Assembly: GCA_021788365.1 (NCBI GenBank)
Contig: JAJYKS010000003.1
Location: forward strand, 1-64,000
Length of the DNA: 64,000 nucleotides
Source: a bacterium
GTDB taxonomy: Bacteria; Patescibacteria; Microgenomatia; UBA1400; UBA12108
Reading direction: 5' to 3'
The number at the start of each line of letters is the position of its first letter. The first letter of the stretch is position 1. A program made the position numbers and the translations under genes. Positions 17,595-27,214 of the stretch are shown here, in pieces. Below the pieces are notes generated by a model. It ran no database searches and was not told the DNA's origin. It saw nothing but the letters and a program-made list of their open reading frames with translations.

Positions 17595-17735
17595 CAGTAT
17601 ATCAGTAGGTCGGCAAGTCAGCGAATCGGTTGGTCGGTATGTCGGCTTGCCAGTAATCGCCGAAACCTGGCTTACAGGTTTAGCTGGTTAGCTGACCCGC
17701 CGGTTTGCTGGTGTGCCGATTATTGTGCTCGGAGG
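17595..17735. repeat. 8-bp-period degenerate repeat array
   Basis: Units include tatatcag, taggtcgg, caagtcag, cgaatcgg, ttggtcgg, tatgtcgg, cttgccag. A mirrored block ggtttagctggttagctgacccgcc (in parts, from about 17677) continues to the stop of the PrgI gene. It occupies the gap between two T4SS genes and covers the downstream gene's promoter. Confidence 0.8.
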
Positions 17736-18757
17736 AGGATGGGGGGGATGATGTCTCCTTTGGTTGTCAGCGATTGTGGGGCGAACTTGAGACCATCCTT
17801 TTCCACTTCAATGGCATAGGAGCCGTTTCCGAGAGGTGTGGTGGTAAAAAACTGTCCAAGGCCGTTGGTTTTCATGGCGCGGGCGGGGATCCCGTCTCCC
17901 ATCACTACCTGAACAATGGCGTTTTCTACTAGGTGCCCCCCTTTGTCGACGACTATTCCCGTTATCACATTGGGGATTTGGGGCGCGGCGGGCAGCTTAA
18001 TTGTTGTCAGGGGGGTAGACGCAACTTTTGGCGCGGTAGTGGGGCTTGTGGGGCGGGAGAAAACCACATCAACCGTTGGCGGAGGGCTTTGTGGGGTTTT
18101 TGTGGGTGCTGCTGCAACGGTGGGTGTTGGCGTCACGGGGATCGATATCGTACGTAACGGTGGCGCGGGCGGGGTCGCCGCCGGAGACGGAGCGTTGTTA
18201 TCGAATACTATACTTTTTGCTTTTAGTTTGCGGATTGTTACTGCGGGCTTGGCGCTACTGGTTTCGACGATGGTAACTGGTGGAACGGCGGGGGAGATGT
18301 GTACTTTCTGAAATAGCGCGTCGACCTCGTGGACCTGCTTTGCTTCTTCTGTCGAGAGGTCGCTTGTTACCGTTTTTCGTACGGGAAGCGTTGGTGCTTT
18401 GAGTGTTTTTACCGCCGTAGGAGTATCTACAAAAATGTGGGCGGCGAAGGTAAACATTTCAGGAATGGTATTTGTCTTTTTCCAAACGAAACGGGTGGGG
18501 CCATAGATGGCTTTAACAAAATTAAGTGCCCAGATGTCCAGTGGACGATCTTCGAGTGGAAAGAATGCAAAGGCTATTCCACCAAAAAGCGAGATGAGTG
18601 CGAGCGGCCACTTGAATATAAAAATCAGATTGCTCGCATAGAAAAGGTAGGCGACGAGCATCCCGGCAGCTAGTTCCAAAAATTGTTTGAGCGTCATGTC
18701 TCCCACAAGGCGGAACTGATATTGTGTAACGTTCTGAGGAATGGGGTGTTGCTGCAT
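17720..18757 (-). CDS. PrgI-family T4SS membrane protein with outer Ig-like C-terminal domain
   Basis: 345 residues. Residues 1-85 are a PrgI protein: MQQHPIPQNVTQYQFRLVGD, two membrane helices, then the family's PLEDRPLDIWALNFVKAIY. A long Pro/Thr/Ala-rich linker (about 100-255) follows. The C-terminal ~85 residues (NVITGIVVDKGGHLVENAIV ... GSYAIEVEKDGL) look like a carboxypeptidase-regulatory/PEGA-type beta sandwich. PrgI is an inner-membrane T4SS component in Gram-positives. Minus-strand TATACT 6 nt upstream fixes the start at 18757. Confidence 0.75.
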   Translation of the reverse strand: MQQHPIPQNVTQYQFRLVGDMTLKQFLELAAGMLVAYLFYASNLIFIFKWPLALISLFGGIAFAFFPLEDRPLDIWALNFVKAIYGPTRFVWKKTNTIPEMFTFAAHIFVDTPTAVKTLKAPTLPVRKTVTSDLSTEEAKQVHEVDALFQKVHISPAVPPVTIVETSSAKPAVTIRKLKAKSIVFDNNAPSPAATPPAPPLRTISIPVTPTPTVAAAPTKTPQSPPPTVDVVFSRPTSPTTAPKVASTPLTTIKLPAAPQIPNVITGIVVDKGGHLVENAIVQVVMGDGIPARAMKTNGLGQFFTTTPLGNGSYAIEVEKDGLKFAPQSLTTKGDIIPPILLRAQ

Positions 18758-18790
18758 GGCTCTAGTATACAGGGTTAACAAAAGAGAACA

Positions 18791-19465
18791 CTATTGTTGT
18801 GCTGCCGGCGATTCTGGAGAGGGTGAGGGTAGGGGTGATGGTGTGGGCGTTGGCGAGGGAGCTACAACGGTGTAGGCGTGGGTTGCCGGGTCTATCCCAT
18901 GAGACTGTACCCAGGATTTGATCTGTGAAATTGCAGTCGCTTGGTCGAGGGTGTCGCTTTTTAGATCAATTTCGAGCGTGAGCGGGGCGCTATAAACAAC
19001 TCGGTAGAGCGCTGTTTCGTATGGCGTGAACTGGGAGAGCGGGTAGTTTTTGTCGAGGTCTGATTGCAAACCTTGAAGATAGCGTGGGTCGTTTTGTTCA
19101 TGAGCGGTAGTAAAACTAATGGTTCCGACGATTTGTCCCTTCTCATTAATCGTAACAGTATAATCGCTGGCGACCCTGAGGTATAGTTGGTGGTCAAGCT
19201 CGATGGTGTTGGCATCCTTTTGTTGAATACTCCATAATTCTTCAGGGACAGAGGTCGCTGTAACATCGCTTGCGACGATTGGTTGATTGAAGACAATGAT
19301 AATCGGACCAAAAACACTTGCTTCAGTTGTATGATTCCCCGGGGAGGAAGTGATGATTGCTGGTAGCGATGGGGCGGGCTTGGTTTTGTTGGATAAGTAG
19401 ATTAGAGAGACAATAAATGCTACTCCGATTGCAACTGCCAACACGATTTTTATTTTTTGCTTCAT
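18791..19465 (-). CDS. Membrane-anchored protein with Ig-like domain
   Basis: 224 residues. One N-terminal helix (6-24), an Ig-like beta domain (about 40-120: IIIVFNQPIVASDVTATSVP ... DYTVTINEKGQIVGTISFTT), a helical segment with IKSWVQSHGIDPATHAYTVV, and a Pro/Ser-rich tail. The 'FNQPI' start is typical of bacterial Big_5 Ig folds. The helical segment resembles the end of the 27215-27757 protein (GIDPTKLTFIYS ... WVQKLGL), hinting at a shared T4SS-surface module. Function unknown. Minus-strand TAAAAT lies 6 nt before the ATG. Confidence 0.55.
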   Translation of the reverse strand: MKQKIKIVLAVAIGVAFIVSLIYLSNKTKPAPSLPAIITSSPGNHTTEASVFGPIIIVFNQPIVASDVTATSVPEELWSIQQKDANTIELDHQLYLRVASDYTVTINEKGQIVGTISFTTAHEQNDPRYLQGLQSDLDKNYPLSQFTPYETALYRVVYSAPLTLEIDLKSDTLDQATAISQIKSWVQSHGIDPATHAYTVVAPSPTPTPSPLPSPSPESPAAQQ

Positions 19466-19474
19466 TGTTTTATT

Positions 19475-22255
19475 TTAGTCTTTTCGTAAATAACCAGTAA
19501 TTTGTGCCTTTTCGAACTTTCCATTGGTGCGAGCTATTCCTGGGGCAGAGTAATTAGCGTCGCAAGCAGTAATAAGCGCTCCGGCGTCACCACAATCTAC
19601 TCCTATGTGTCCCGGCGAGCCGTCACTACAACTACTAGATCCCATAACAAAGAAATCTCCAGGTCGCATGCCTGCTGTTCCTGAAATGTATTTATATCCG
19701 GAAGGGGCGTTGTTGACATATGAGCAAGCATTGATTTGGGGAAAATTTTGATTGTAGGCAAGTCCGGCCGTTGCAGCAACGAACCCAACACATTGGAGGT
19801 GACCTGTCCCTATGGCGGAGGCCTCCAAGGCGTTTGCGGCCGCTTTTGCTAGGACTGCCACTAATTTTTGCCACCAAGAATTTCCAACCATGTCTTTAGT
19901 GAGGGGATTTAGGTTAAATTGGGTGAGGTAGCTAGCTATACATGCGGCGGCGTTTGCTGCTGGCGAACCAGTGGTTTGCGTTTGTGTCCCCTGTGTAGCA
20001 TTACAAACGACAGCAGCAATATATGATGTGCCAGAGTCGAGCGGGGTAGTAACCTTGAGTGAATAGAAAAAGATACTGACTACCGCGATTGCCCCCACGG
20101 CTATAAGCAATGCAGTATAGAACGTGATGACGAGAAAGTCCCAAACCAGTTTTCCAAGTGCCCTTAGTGTTTCCCAGGCCGCCATGAGCGGAACGGTAAT
20201 CCCAGCAAATAATGCAAAAATACTGGCGATAAATAGTGGGACAACACCCCATAGATTGCTGGCGTCGCCATGGAAGATCGTGCCGAGGAATTTGGAGATC
20301 TTTCCGATGACCGACTTTCCAACCTCCCAGAGCACTTGTACTCCAAGGAGGATGAGGCCAATGCCCGCCTCACTTGTTGCCGCACCAATTATCTTGACAA
20401 CCTTGTCTCCTAACCCGGCGGCAAACTTATTACCAGCAGAGGCTATTACTTTTGACACCGCCTTCCAGGTGGTTTTTTTGAATACTCCCCAAGATTCAAA
20501 TCCGGCACCCCGTGCGGTCCAGTCGAGAATGTTTCCCCATTTTTTTTCTAGAAAGAAAAAATTAGCCTGACGCCAACTCGCATCGTTTTTGTAAAAGAGC
20601 TTAGAATATTGAGAGACCTGGCGGAAAAAGCCGGAGTACCATTTGTTTTTCTTCCCCAGGGTGGTGGACCACTTAAAGACTCTTAAAGCAATCCCTTTTT
20701 GCATGTTGATCCAGCCGTCATATATGAACTTCGACGGATTCAAGATGGGATACTTGTCTTGAAGCACAAACCAGGTGCTGGTGGGCCAGTGAATAACTTT
20801 GTCGACCTTTAGATATGCGCTGTATACTTTTGCTCTGAATTTATCTATAGGCTGCGTGGGGCGCCTCGTTGCGTTGAGATTGCCGGTGAGCTTGTCAAAA
20901 AATTCTCGTGCGGCATAGAAGGGGTTTCCGTCGATTTGCGAGTGGTAGAGGCCGTAGCTTTCCTGGGTGTTTATGAGCTGCGCGAGGTTCCCGAGCTTGC
21001 CTAAATCGGCGGCGTCCCCCTTGCCAAGTTCTTGTTGGTAGGCAAGTAAGGGATTATTGGTGTGATATTCGGCAAGTATGCTCGCGGCGAGAGCGTCTAA
21101 CGTTGTCTTGTCTGTCCATGGAATTTCTGTACTTACCCCCGCGAGCGCTGCGATCCTGGCGGTAGCCATCTCGCGCTGATTTCTATCCTGCAACCTGGTT
21201 CCTGTGAGCCGCTCCAACGCCGAGGCCTGTATCTCCTCGACATAAGGGGAAAGTATTTCGAGGCGTGTTTCCAAGGTTGGAGATCTAAACCCAGCGCTAG
21301 CTAGAGCCTCCTGAATAATGTCAGCCCCTGACATAGGATTTGTCGTTCCCGCGGTGACAATGACTTTGCGCAGAGAGCTGACGAGCGCCCTTCGTTCGTT
21401 CACTGGTGCGTCGGGGAGTACGCTACGGACCATCGTGTCGAGGTCTGCAAGGGTTGGCGCAAAACTGGCGAGCGCACGGAGCCGGCCCATGTCGGCGAGG
21501 TATTCTGACTCGTCGGCATAGATAGCTTTTATGCGCGCGTTAATTGTCGTAGTAATTTGGGCAAGATCCTTTTCCATGGCGTCTGCGTGGAGACGGTGAG
21601 TAAAGGAGTTGATGTCTCCTTGGTTTGCGTGAGGAAGCAGAAGATTGCCGATTTTTGAGGGGAGGTCTTCTAATGCTTGTGGGGACGTATCGCGAAGATT
21701 ATATGAATTGGCGGCGAGGATCGCGGCAACAAGGCTGCGATCTCGGGGACTTAGTCCGGCGAGAGCTTTGTTCATTTCAAGCTCGCTCGTCATTATCCCA
21801 AGGAATTTTCTGTTGAGGATTTCTAACGTTTTCCGTCTAAGCTCTAGAGACTTTTGTAGTGCTGCTGAGCGAGCGTCTGGAACGTACTTGGTTGCCGGTA
21901 TCAACGGGTGGGCAGCCTGCTCCTGCATGTAGGGATAGTTGGTGGCGGCTTTGGTACCTCCCGCGACGATGTTTTCGGCTTTTACTTCAAGATAACGGAG
22001 GAGGCTACGTGCACGAGCGTAGCTTGGGCCACGATCGCCAACGGGAAGGCCTATCTCGTCAGACCCCGCCCAAGCGGCGATAATACCCCAGGCCGTTTCG
22101 GCGTCTAGAACGAGGGTGTCGGAGAACTCAACGCTCTGTCCATTTTTAATTCTGGACAGTAGTTGTTGGAGATACTTGGTATCCTCTCCCTTTGCTTTGG
22201 TATTTAGGAGGGAAAGGATCAGCTGTCTTTGTGCGGCGGTGACGGTTGTTGCCAT
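19475..22255 (-). CDS. Large membrane protein with C-terminal CHAP/NlpC-like peptidase domain
   Basis: 926 residues. The first ~530 are soluble and helical; several membrane helices follow (about 620-790, IGLILLGVQVLWEVGKSV, LWGVVPLFIASIFALFAG, FYTALLIAVGAIAVVSIFFY). The outer C-terminal domain (about 805-926) has a cysteine in QCVGFVAATAGLAY and a histidine in SPGHIGVDCG, preceded by GMRPGDFFVMG: the layout of CHAP/NlpC-P60 cysteine peptidases that cut peptidoglycan. It probably opens the wall for the T4SS, the job of VirB1 elsewhere. Minus-strand TAGAAT lies 6 nt before the ATG. Confidence 0.7.
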   Translation of the reverse strand: MATTVTAAQRQLILSLLNTKAKGEDTKYLQQLLSRIKNGQSVEFSDTLVLDAETAWGIIAAWAGSDEIGLPVGDRGPSYARARSLLRYLEVKAENIVAGGTKAATNYPYMQEQAAHPLIPATKYVPDARSAALQKSLELRRKTLEILNRKFLGIMTSELEMNKALAGLSPRDRSLVAAILAANSYNLRDTSPQALEDLPSKIGNLLLPHANQGDINSFTHRLHADAMEKDLAQITTTINARIKAIYADESEYLADMGRLRALASFAPTLADLDTMVRSVLPDAPVNERRALVSSLRKVIVTAGTTNPMSGADIIQEALASAGFRSPTLETRLEILSPYVEEIQASALERLTGTRLQDRNQREMATARIAALAGVSTEIPWTDKTTLDALAASILAEYHTNNPLLAYQQELGKGDAADLGKLGNLAQLINTQESYGLYHSQIDGNPFYAAREFFDKLTGNLNATRRPTQPIDKFRAKVYSAYLKVDKVIHWPTSTWFVLQDKYPILNPSKFIYDGWINMQKGIALRVFKWSTTLGKKNKWYSGFFRQVSQYSKLFYKNDASWRQANFFFLEKKWGNILDWTARGAGFESWGVFKKTTWKAVSKVIASAGNKFAAGLGDKVVKIIGAATSEAGIGLILLGVQVLWEVGKSVIGKISKFLGTIFHGDASNLWGVVPLFIASIFALFAGITVPLMAAWETLRALGKLVWDFLVITFYTALLIAVGAIAVVSIFFYSLKVTTPLDSGTSYIAAVVCNATQGTQTQTTGSPAANAAACIASYLTQFNLNPLTKDMVGNSWWQKLVAVLAKAAANALEASAIGTGHLQCVGFVAATAGLAYNQNFPQINACSYVNNAPSGYKYISGTAGMRPGDFFVMGSSSCSDGSPGHIGVDCGDAGALITACDANYSAPGIARTNGKFEKAQITGYLRKD

Positions 22256-22289
22256 AGCGCTATTCTAACAGTTGCAGGGCATAAAATGG

Positions 22290-22295
22290 TATAAT
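22290..22295 (+). promoter_or_regulatory. -10 box TATAAT of the 1114-residue gene
   Basis: Perfect TATAAT ending 7 nt before the ATG at 22303. It implies a leaderless mRNA and independent transcription of this gene against the surrounding leftward block. Confidence 0.6.
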
Positions 22296-22302
22296 CTGGG
22301 GC

Positions 22303-25300
22303 ATGGCTATCCAGGAAAAATTGGGAGAAGGGTTCGAGGCTGCACAGCATTCTGGGTTTGGTGAGGCGGGTGCGGATGGCGTGGTAAAAGAAGCGTTAAA
22401 ACAGATCAAAAGGGATAAAGGCCCGAGTAAACTAAGCCCTGATCAGACGAGAACATTGTTGCTTCTAGACATATTGCGTACGCTATCTGCCGACAAAGGA
22501 CTGACGGGAATAAAGTCGACCCTTGATAGGCTGGAGACACAATTTTCTGTCGCGGCAATGGCCTCTTTTGGCCAGAAAGATATTGATGTCATCGCTGAAC
22601 AGCTGGAAAGACAAGGAAAGAAATTCCAAGCTGATGTTGGAGGTCCGGACAAGGATTTATTGAAAGATGTGGGTTTGCTTGTTAGGAGTTCGAGGTGGGC
22701 GGATGCGTCGGCATTGGTTAGGCGCGCGATTGTTGACGCTAACACGAGGCGTGAAATTGATTCAACACAAAATACTCGATTAGTGCAGTCTGTTGATGAT
22801 TTTGATTCTGCAAACCTTGGGCGGATGCGATCTCGTATCGTCGGACTAGAAATGGAACAGGTGGCGAGGAAAGTTCCCGGTACTGGTGAGATAGCTAATG
22901 AAATGGAACGAGCCGCTCGACTAGAGGTTGGTGTGGCCAGAAGGTATGTGGAAATACTGAGGGGAACTCCACAGCAAGATGATATAGACCCCAGCCTAAA
23001 GATAGACACGGCTGTTATAGCGGAGGCCGACATTAATTCCTTTGTAAATGACTTACATAGTAGGAGTCCTAAAATAGCAATGGCAGATGAGCGAAGGCTA
23101 CGCCATTTTAAACAGGAGGTTACCAGCAATTGGAGCGATTTAAATACGGGGATAGATTTGGATGAATGGTCTCGTGGAAGCGATAGCGTTCACCAGGACA
23201 GACAGCGCTATATTAGAGAGGCATCTGCTGTGGCGAACCACGTTTTGTTTCTGAAGGCAAGGGGAGAGGTAATACTGTCTACGAACGAGGAGGAATACTT
23301 GAGGGCGGTGCAAAAGGCCACATCGGCGGTGAAGCGGTCGTGGGTGGAGGAAGCTGTCCATGAGGGGGAAGCAGCTACTCCCACAGATGAATTGACCCCA
23401 GATGAGGTGCGAGAGTTAAAGAAACAGGCCTCCAACATTGGTTTACTGGCAGAGATGGGTAGTGGACAAGGGTTTGCGGATTGGGCTAAGCGGCAAAGGA
23501 CGCGCAACCCGAGAGGGAGTTGGAATTTAGACACAGAAAGTTCTGAGGGGGGGTTTAGCTTTCAGGAAAAAATAATGGAGTTGCGCGACGCCGGAATGTT
23601 GGAGATTGAAGACGGGCAGATAGTGTGGCTAAAGGGTCCGGACGAGTTCTTTGGAGTAATGTCAGAACTAGCGCGTGACGTGTCGGCGATAGTGCCAGAA
23701 GTAAACCAAATACCCTTTTCCAGGTCACCTAAAGCTATGTTGTATCAGGCTTTGATGGAATCGGCGGCGCATCCAGGGAGTCGGGGGGATCTGGCTTGGG
23801 CGAAGGATGCGGTATTCCGTCTATACACAATGGGATATGTAAAGGAGGCGTTGTGGAAAAAGGGTGGAGACGTAGAGTCATTTGCCGGCGCCGCACTCGC
23901 CCTGTTGGGTCAAGGAGAGGATGATACTGTTTATTCATCTTTGTTTAGATTTCACGAGACGGTAAGAGAGAGGGGATCTACGGGTGAGATAGGGGATGAA
24001 ATAATAAAAATTGACCTTCGGGATATGCTAGATTTTTCCGAGCGATACTCAAGAGTGAGGGATGGAAAGCGAAGCTGGTTGAACGCGATTTCTGCTGGAG
24101 AGCTTAATAGCGGCGTGCACGATGCTACAAGTAAGCCACAACGAATGGAATTTTTTTATGATTATATGAAATGGGTGCTGGATAGACAGCTGGACATGGG
24201 AGAGATAGATGCAAATACACATACAAAGAGAATAGCGGCTATTGGTACGTCTGCTCATGACAGAAAACACGAAAATATCTTTGATGTATATGGTCAGTAT
24301 TATACAAATTTAGTAAAGGTGATGCAGTCTATCCAGCTGAGGTATGGCGAGGTGGCCGTAAACCAAGTGATTAGCGGGGGTGGATTCGAGTTTTGTAATC
24401 CCCCTGGGGGTGAGGCTCCCTATAAGTATCATAAAAATACCGTATGGAAGTTTTGTGCGCGGTATGTCCCCAATAATAAATTTGCTGAGTTTTTGGACGC
24501 TTACGACGGTGGAGTAGATATGGCCATGGTATCGTCGATTGCGTATGCACGCAAGGAGACAGTGCCGCATTTTTGCTTAGAGAGTAGTGAGCCGGGCGCC
24601 AATCCGGGCGCCGACAAATATTTCTTTGAAACCGAGGCAAATTTGTCCAATCGAGCTAAGTGGGCTAAGCAGTGGGTCAATTTTTGGAAGCCGGCTATGT
24701 TCGACAGCGATGCACATCGAGATGGAAAGTATCGCGATACTGATGAAATTAGGATGATCGAAGAAACGCAGGAGATTGCTGAGAGACAATTGAATAGTTG
24801 GTCGGCCGCCGACTTAGGATTCATTGACCATGTTGATTATACAAAATTAAGTGAGGCGAGTGGCTACGACTTTGAGCAAATTTTCCAAAGGAAAAACATT
24901 ACTGATCCGAAAGAAAAGTTTAAATATGTAATTAAGAATTATGGATATAAGTATTTTGAGTGGAATGGGTTTCGATCTAAGAGGGTGGGAGATTTTTACA
25001 CGAAGTACTTGCCGAAGAATTATGCGGGGGTGTACGGGGCAGCTATCAAGTTGAGTATGAATGCAACAAATGACGAATCTGCGTTTGAAGCGTCGCAAAA
25101 CATTGACGCGTTTAGTGGCTCGGAGAAATTTATGGAAGATATTGACGTTGTGATGGAAAAGATGAATAAGCGGACCTGGCTCGGTATAAGAAAACCTAAA
25201 ACTAAAGGCGGCAAGGGGTGGTTGAACGTTGACCAAAAAGGAGAAAAGGCAAAGATTGATTTGGAGGGCGACTTTGAGTTGTCTCTGAAAGGGCTTTTGC

Positions 25301-25647
25301 CAGGAGCGCTTTCGCGTACTTCTCTGGCTGGCTACTATCTGAGACATCGTGATCCCGACTGGATGCGCCCCGTTTTGTGGGAGCAAGCTTACGAGAGGGG
25401 GCAGATGCGACCAGAAACGTTTGAAAAGAGGATGCGTGATTATAAGGGGGAGATGTATTTTGGCGCGGGAGTTGCTGGTACTGGATTCCGGTGGGGATAT
25501 GTTCCGATTTTGACGCCCTTTACTTTGGCAAGGGGCTGGTTTGTTGACAAATTACACCTGGATGTAGACGACTTCTGGTGGATTACCAGGAAGGCAAACA
25601 AGGATTTTTGGGAAGAATTTAAAAAAGTAATGAATATTAAAGTTTAA
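22303..25647 (+). CDS. Unrecognised 1114-residue soluble protein in the T4SS block
   Basis: I do not recognise a family. There is no signal peptide and no clear membrane helix; it is highly charged and mostly helical, with Trp/Tyr-rich patches toward the C-terminus (DDFWWITRKANKDFWEEFKKV). No Walker, zinc or protease motif is evident. A Gly/Ala-rich stretch (FGAGVAGTGFRWGYVPILTP) lies near residue 1065. It is the only rightward gene between 14.9 and 33 kb and overlaps the convergent VirB6-like gene by 4 nt. It could be a T4SS-associated cytoplasmic factor or exported substrate; that is inference from position only. Confidence 0.6.
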   Translation: MAIQEKLGEGFEAAQHSGFGEAGADGVVKEALKQIKRDKGPSKLSPDQTRTLLLLDILRTLSADKGLTGIKSTLDRLETQFSVAAMASFGQKDIDVIAEQLERQGKKFQADVGGPDKDLLKDVGLLVRSSRWADASALVRRAIVDANTRREIDSTQNTRLVQSVDDFDSANLGRMRSRIVGLEMEQVARKVPGTGEIANEMERAARLEVGVARRYVEILRGTPQQDDIDPSLKIDTAVIAEADINSFVNDLHSRSPKIAMADERRLRHFKQEVTSNWSDLNTGIDLDEWSRGSDSVHQDRQRYIREASAVANHVLFLKARGEVILSTNEEEYLRAVQKATSAVKRSWVEEAVHEGEAATPTDELTPDEVRELKKQASNIGLLAEMGSGQGFADWAKRQRTRNPRGSWNLDTESSEGGFSFQEKIMELRDAGMLEIEDGQIVWLKGPDEFFGVMSELARDVSAIVPEVNQIPFSRSPKAMLYQALMESAAHPGSRGDLAWAKDAVFRLYTMGYVKEALWKKGGDVESFAGAALALLGQGEDDTVYSSLFRFHETVRERGSTGEIGDEIIKIDLRDMLDFSERYSRVRDGKRSWLNAISAGELNSGVHDATSKPQRMEFFYDYMKWVLDRQLDMGEIDANTHTKRIAAIGTSAHDRKHENIFDVYGQYYTNLVKVMQSIQLRYGEVAVNQVISGGGFEFCNPPGGEAPYKYHKNTVWKFCARYVPNNKFAEFLDAYDGGVDMAMVSSIAYARKETVPHFCLESSEPGANPGADKYFFETEANLSNRAKWAKQWVNFWKPAMFDSDAHRDGKYRDTDEIRMIEETQEIAERQLNSWSAADLGFIDHVDYTKLSEASGYDFEQIFQRKNITDPKEKFKYVIKNYGYKYFEWNGFRSKRVGDFYTKYLPKNYAGVYGAAIKLSMNATNDESAFEASQNIDAFSGSEKFMEDIDVVMEKMNKRTWLGIRKPKTKGGKGWLNVDQKGEKAKIDLEGDFELSLKGLLPGALSRTSLAGYYLRHRDPDWMRPVLWEQAYERGQMRPETFEKRMRDYKGEMYFGAGVAGTGFRWGYVPILTPFTLARGWFVDKLHLDVDDFWWITRKANKDFWEEFKKVMNIKV

Positions 25648-27194
25648 GTTTCTTCTTTTTTGATTTGGTTTTGGGCGGTGTTTTGCTGTGTTTTTGAGAG
25701 GTTTCCACCCAATAGCTTTGCTTGGTACTCCATGAGGTGTCGTTGACGGCCCTCTTCTCTGGCGGTGTTGATCCAGCTTGTCGGGTACTTCATTGCTAAT
25801 CCATATCCACCGAGAGTGTTGCCGAATGCCTCGGCGGTGTATGGAGACTCCTTTACCTGTAGCCAATCTTGCGCCATCTTGACCGCGGCTGGAGTCATCA
25901 AAAAGATAAAGAAACCAATGAGCGTCAGAACGTCGGAGTTGTAGAGGTTGGCGTCGGTTAACGTGAATGGCGGTAACCAGATTTTATCGCGGTTTTGATA
26001 GAGTGCGGCCGATTGGTTAACCCCAAAGGGGTTTGCGTCGCGGGGATCGAGTGAGCCTAGGATTGTTTTGTCGGTGGGGTTGCCTACGAGGATGGCGCTA
26101 AAAATAAACATGGCGGCTGCAACCGGGAAGGGAATGAGGTAGCTGGCGGTTGTCTTTAGCCAAGTACTAAACGATTTGCTACCAGGCATGGCGTTCATGA
26201 GTAGTTGGAGCGGGGCTGTTATGGTCTGTACGATGAGCATAACGTACGCTTTTACCAGTGCAAACATGAGCTTTAGCATGGCTATGGCGAAGGCGATCGC
26301 GACTATAAGATAACCTATCCCAAAGATACTGACAAACCCAACTACCGAGCCAGCAGCCCCTAGCACACCGGTGCCAAGTCCTGATAAAACGGCCCTGATA
26401 GAGGCGGCAACCGCTGAGATAATACTATTTCTTCCTGCAAAGATTACCGACCAAGCGGAATAGGACATAAAGCGGGTAATGAGCTTGGTGGGGTCGGAAA
26501 TGATGCCCGCAGCCGCGACGAGGTACACCAGGAAATAGATAAGAAAATACATGAGGTCGATCATAAAGCCGACGATGGCGTAGCTAAAGGTGATGAGGAT
26601 GAGGGTGATCAGAAGATTGGGGAGGGCGCTTTGAATGGTGACGATCGTTTGACCGCTAATCTTTGTTCGCAGCATGATCATAATGCCGACAACCACAAAC
26701 ATGATGATATATAGAGAGTAGGCAACGTCACGAAATACTTTCCAGAATGGTAAGAATGGGGACATGGCCGTGTACCCCGTACCTTGGGCGAACGCGTGCT
26801 GCACGGGGGAAAGGCCGGTGTTGCCTAGTAGGTCGGCGATGTATTCCTTGCTCGAGGGCATCATGGGGTCTGAATAGAGATAGGCGACAAAATTCCCGCT
26901 CTGAGGGACTAGGCCGGTAAGAACCTGATTGCCGCAGCCGTCTTGTAGTCCCACCACTTGTGTTGTAAGCGAAGCAATAATTGTCCCGGTGAGTCCTGGC
27001 CGCGTGGGATCGGATGGGTATGGTGTACTACACTTTGTTGAGGATGATGGCCTTCCCAGCATGTAGGGAACGAGACTGATGGATTGCGAATTGAGACTAT
27101 CTAGCTCGCTTGCCGCGTGAACCGGCTGAGCGACGAAAAATGTTGAAAAGAGTGCTACAAATAGTGGCAGGCAAAAATAAGCCAAGCGCTTCAT
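25644..27194 (-). CDS. VirB6/TrbL-like polytopic T4SS membrane protein
   Basis: 516 residues. Signal peptide MKRLAYFCLPLFVALFSTFF with cleavage after PVHA. About seven membrane helices follow: one near 175-195, a pair at 200-250, then long Gly/Ala-rich helices (LGTGVLGAAGSVVGFVSIFG) and LLMNAMPGSKSFSTWLK, a segment typical of VirB6/TrbL-like proteins. It is likely the channel-forming inner-membrane subunit. The start at 27194 has minus-strand TAGAAT 7 nt upstream; the upstream in-frame extension has no such box and overlaps the previous gene. Confidence 0.7.
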   Translation of the reverse strand: MKRLAYFCLPLFVALFSTFFVAQPVHAASELDSLNSQSISLVPYMLGRPSSSTKCSTPYPSDPTRPGLTGTIIASLTTQVVGLQDGCGNQVLTGLVPQSGNFVAYLYSDPMMPSSKEYIADLLGNTGLSPVQHAFAQGTGYTAMSPFLPFWKVFRDVAYSLYIIMFVVVGIMIMLRTKISGQTIVTIQSALPNLLITLILITFSYAIVGFMIDLMYFLIYFLVYLVAAAGIISDPTKLITRFMSYSAWSVIFAGRNSIISAVAASIRAVLSGLGTGVLGAAGSVVGFVSIFGIGYLIVAIAFAIAMLKLMFALVKAYVMLIVQTITAPLQLLMNAMPGSKSFSTWLKTTASYLIPFPVAAAMFIFSAILVGNPTDKTILGSLDPRDANPFGVNQSAALYQNRDKIWLPPFTLTDANLYNSDVLTLIGFFIFLMTPAAVKMAQDWLQVKESPYTAEAFGNTLGGYGLAMKYPTSWINTAREEGRQRHLMEYQAKLLGGNLSKTQQNTAQNQIKKEET

Positions 27195-27214
27195 ATAGTG
27201 AATTCTAGCACACC

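Noticed and set aside
16831..17735. CRISPR array
   Set aside because: The repeats are 8 bp, degenerate and contiguous with no spacers, and no cas genes are nearby.
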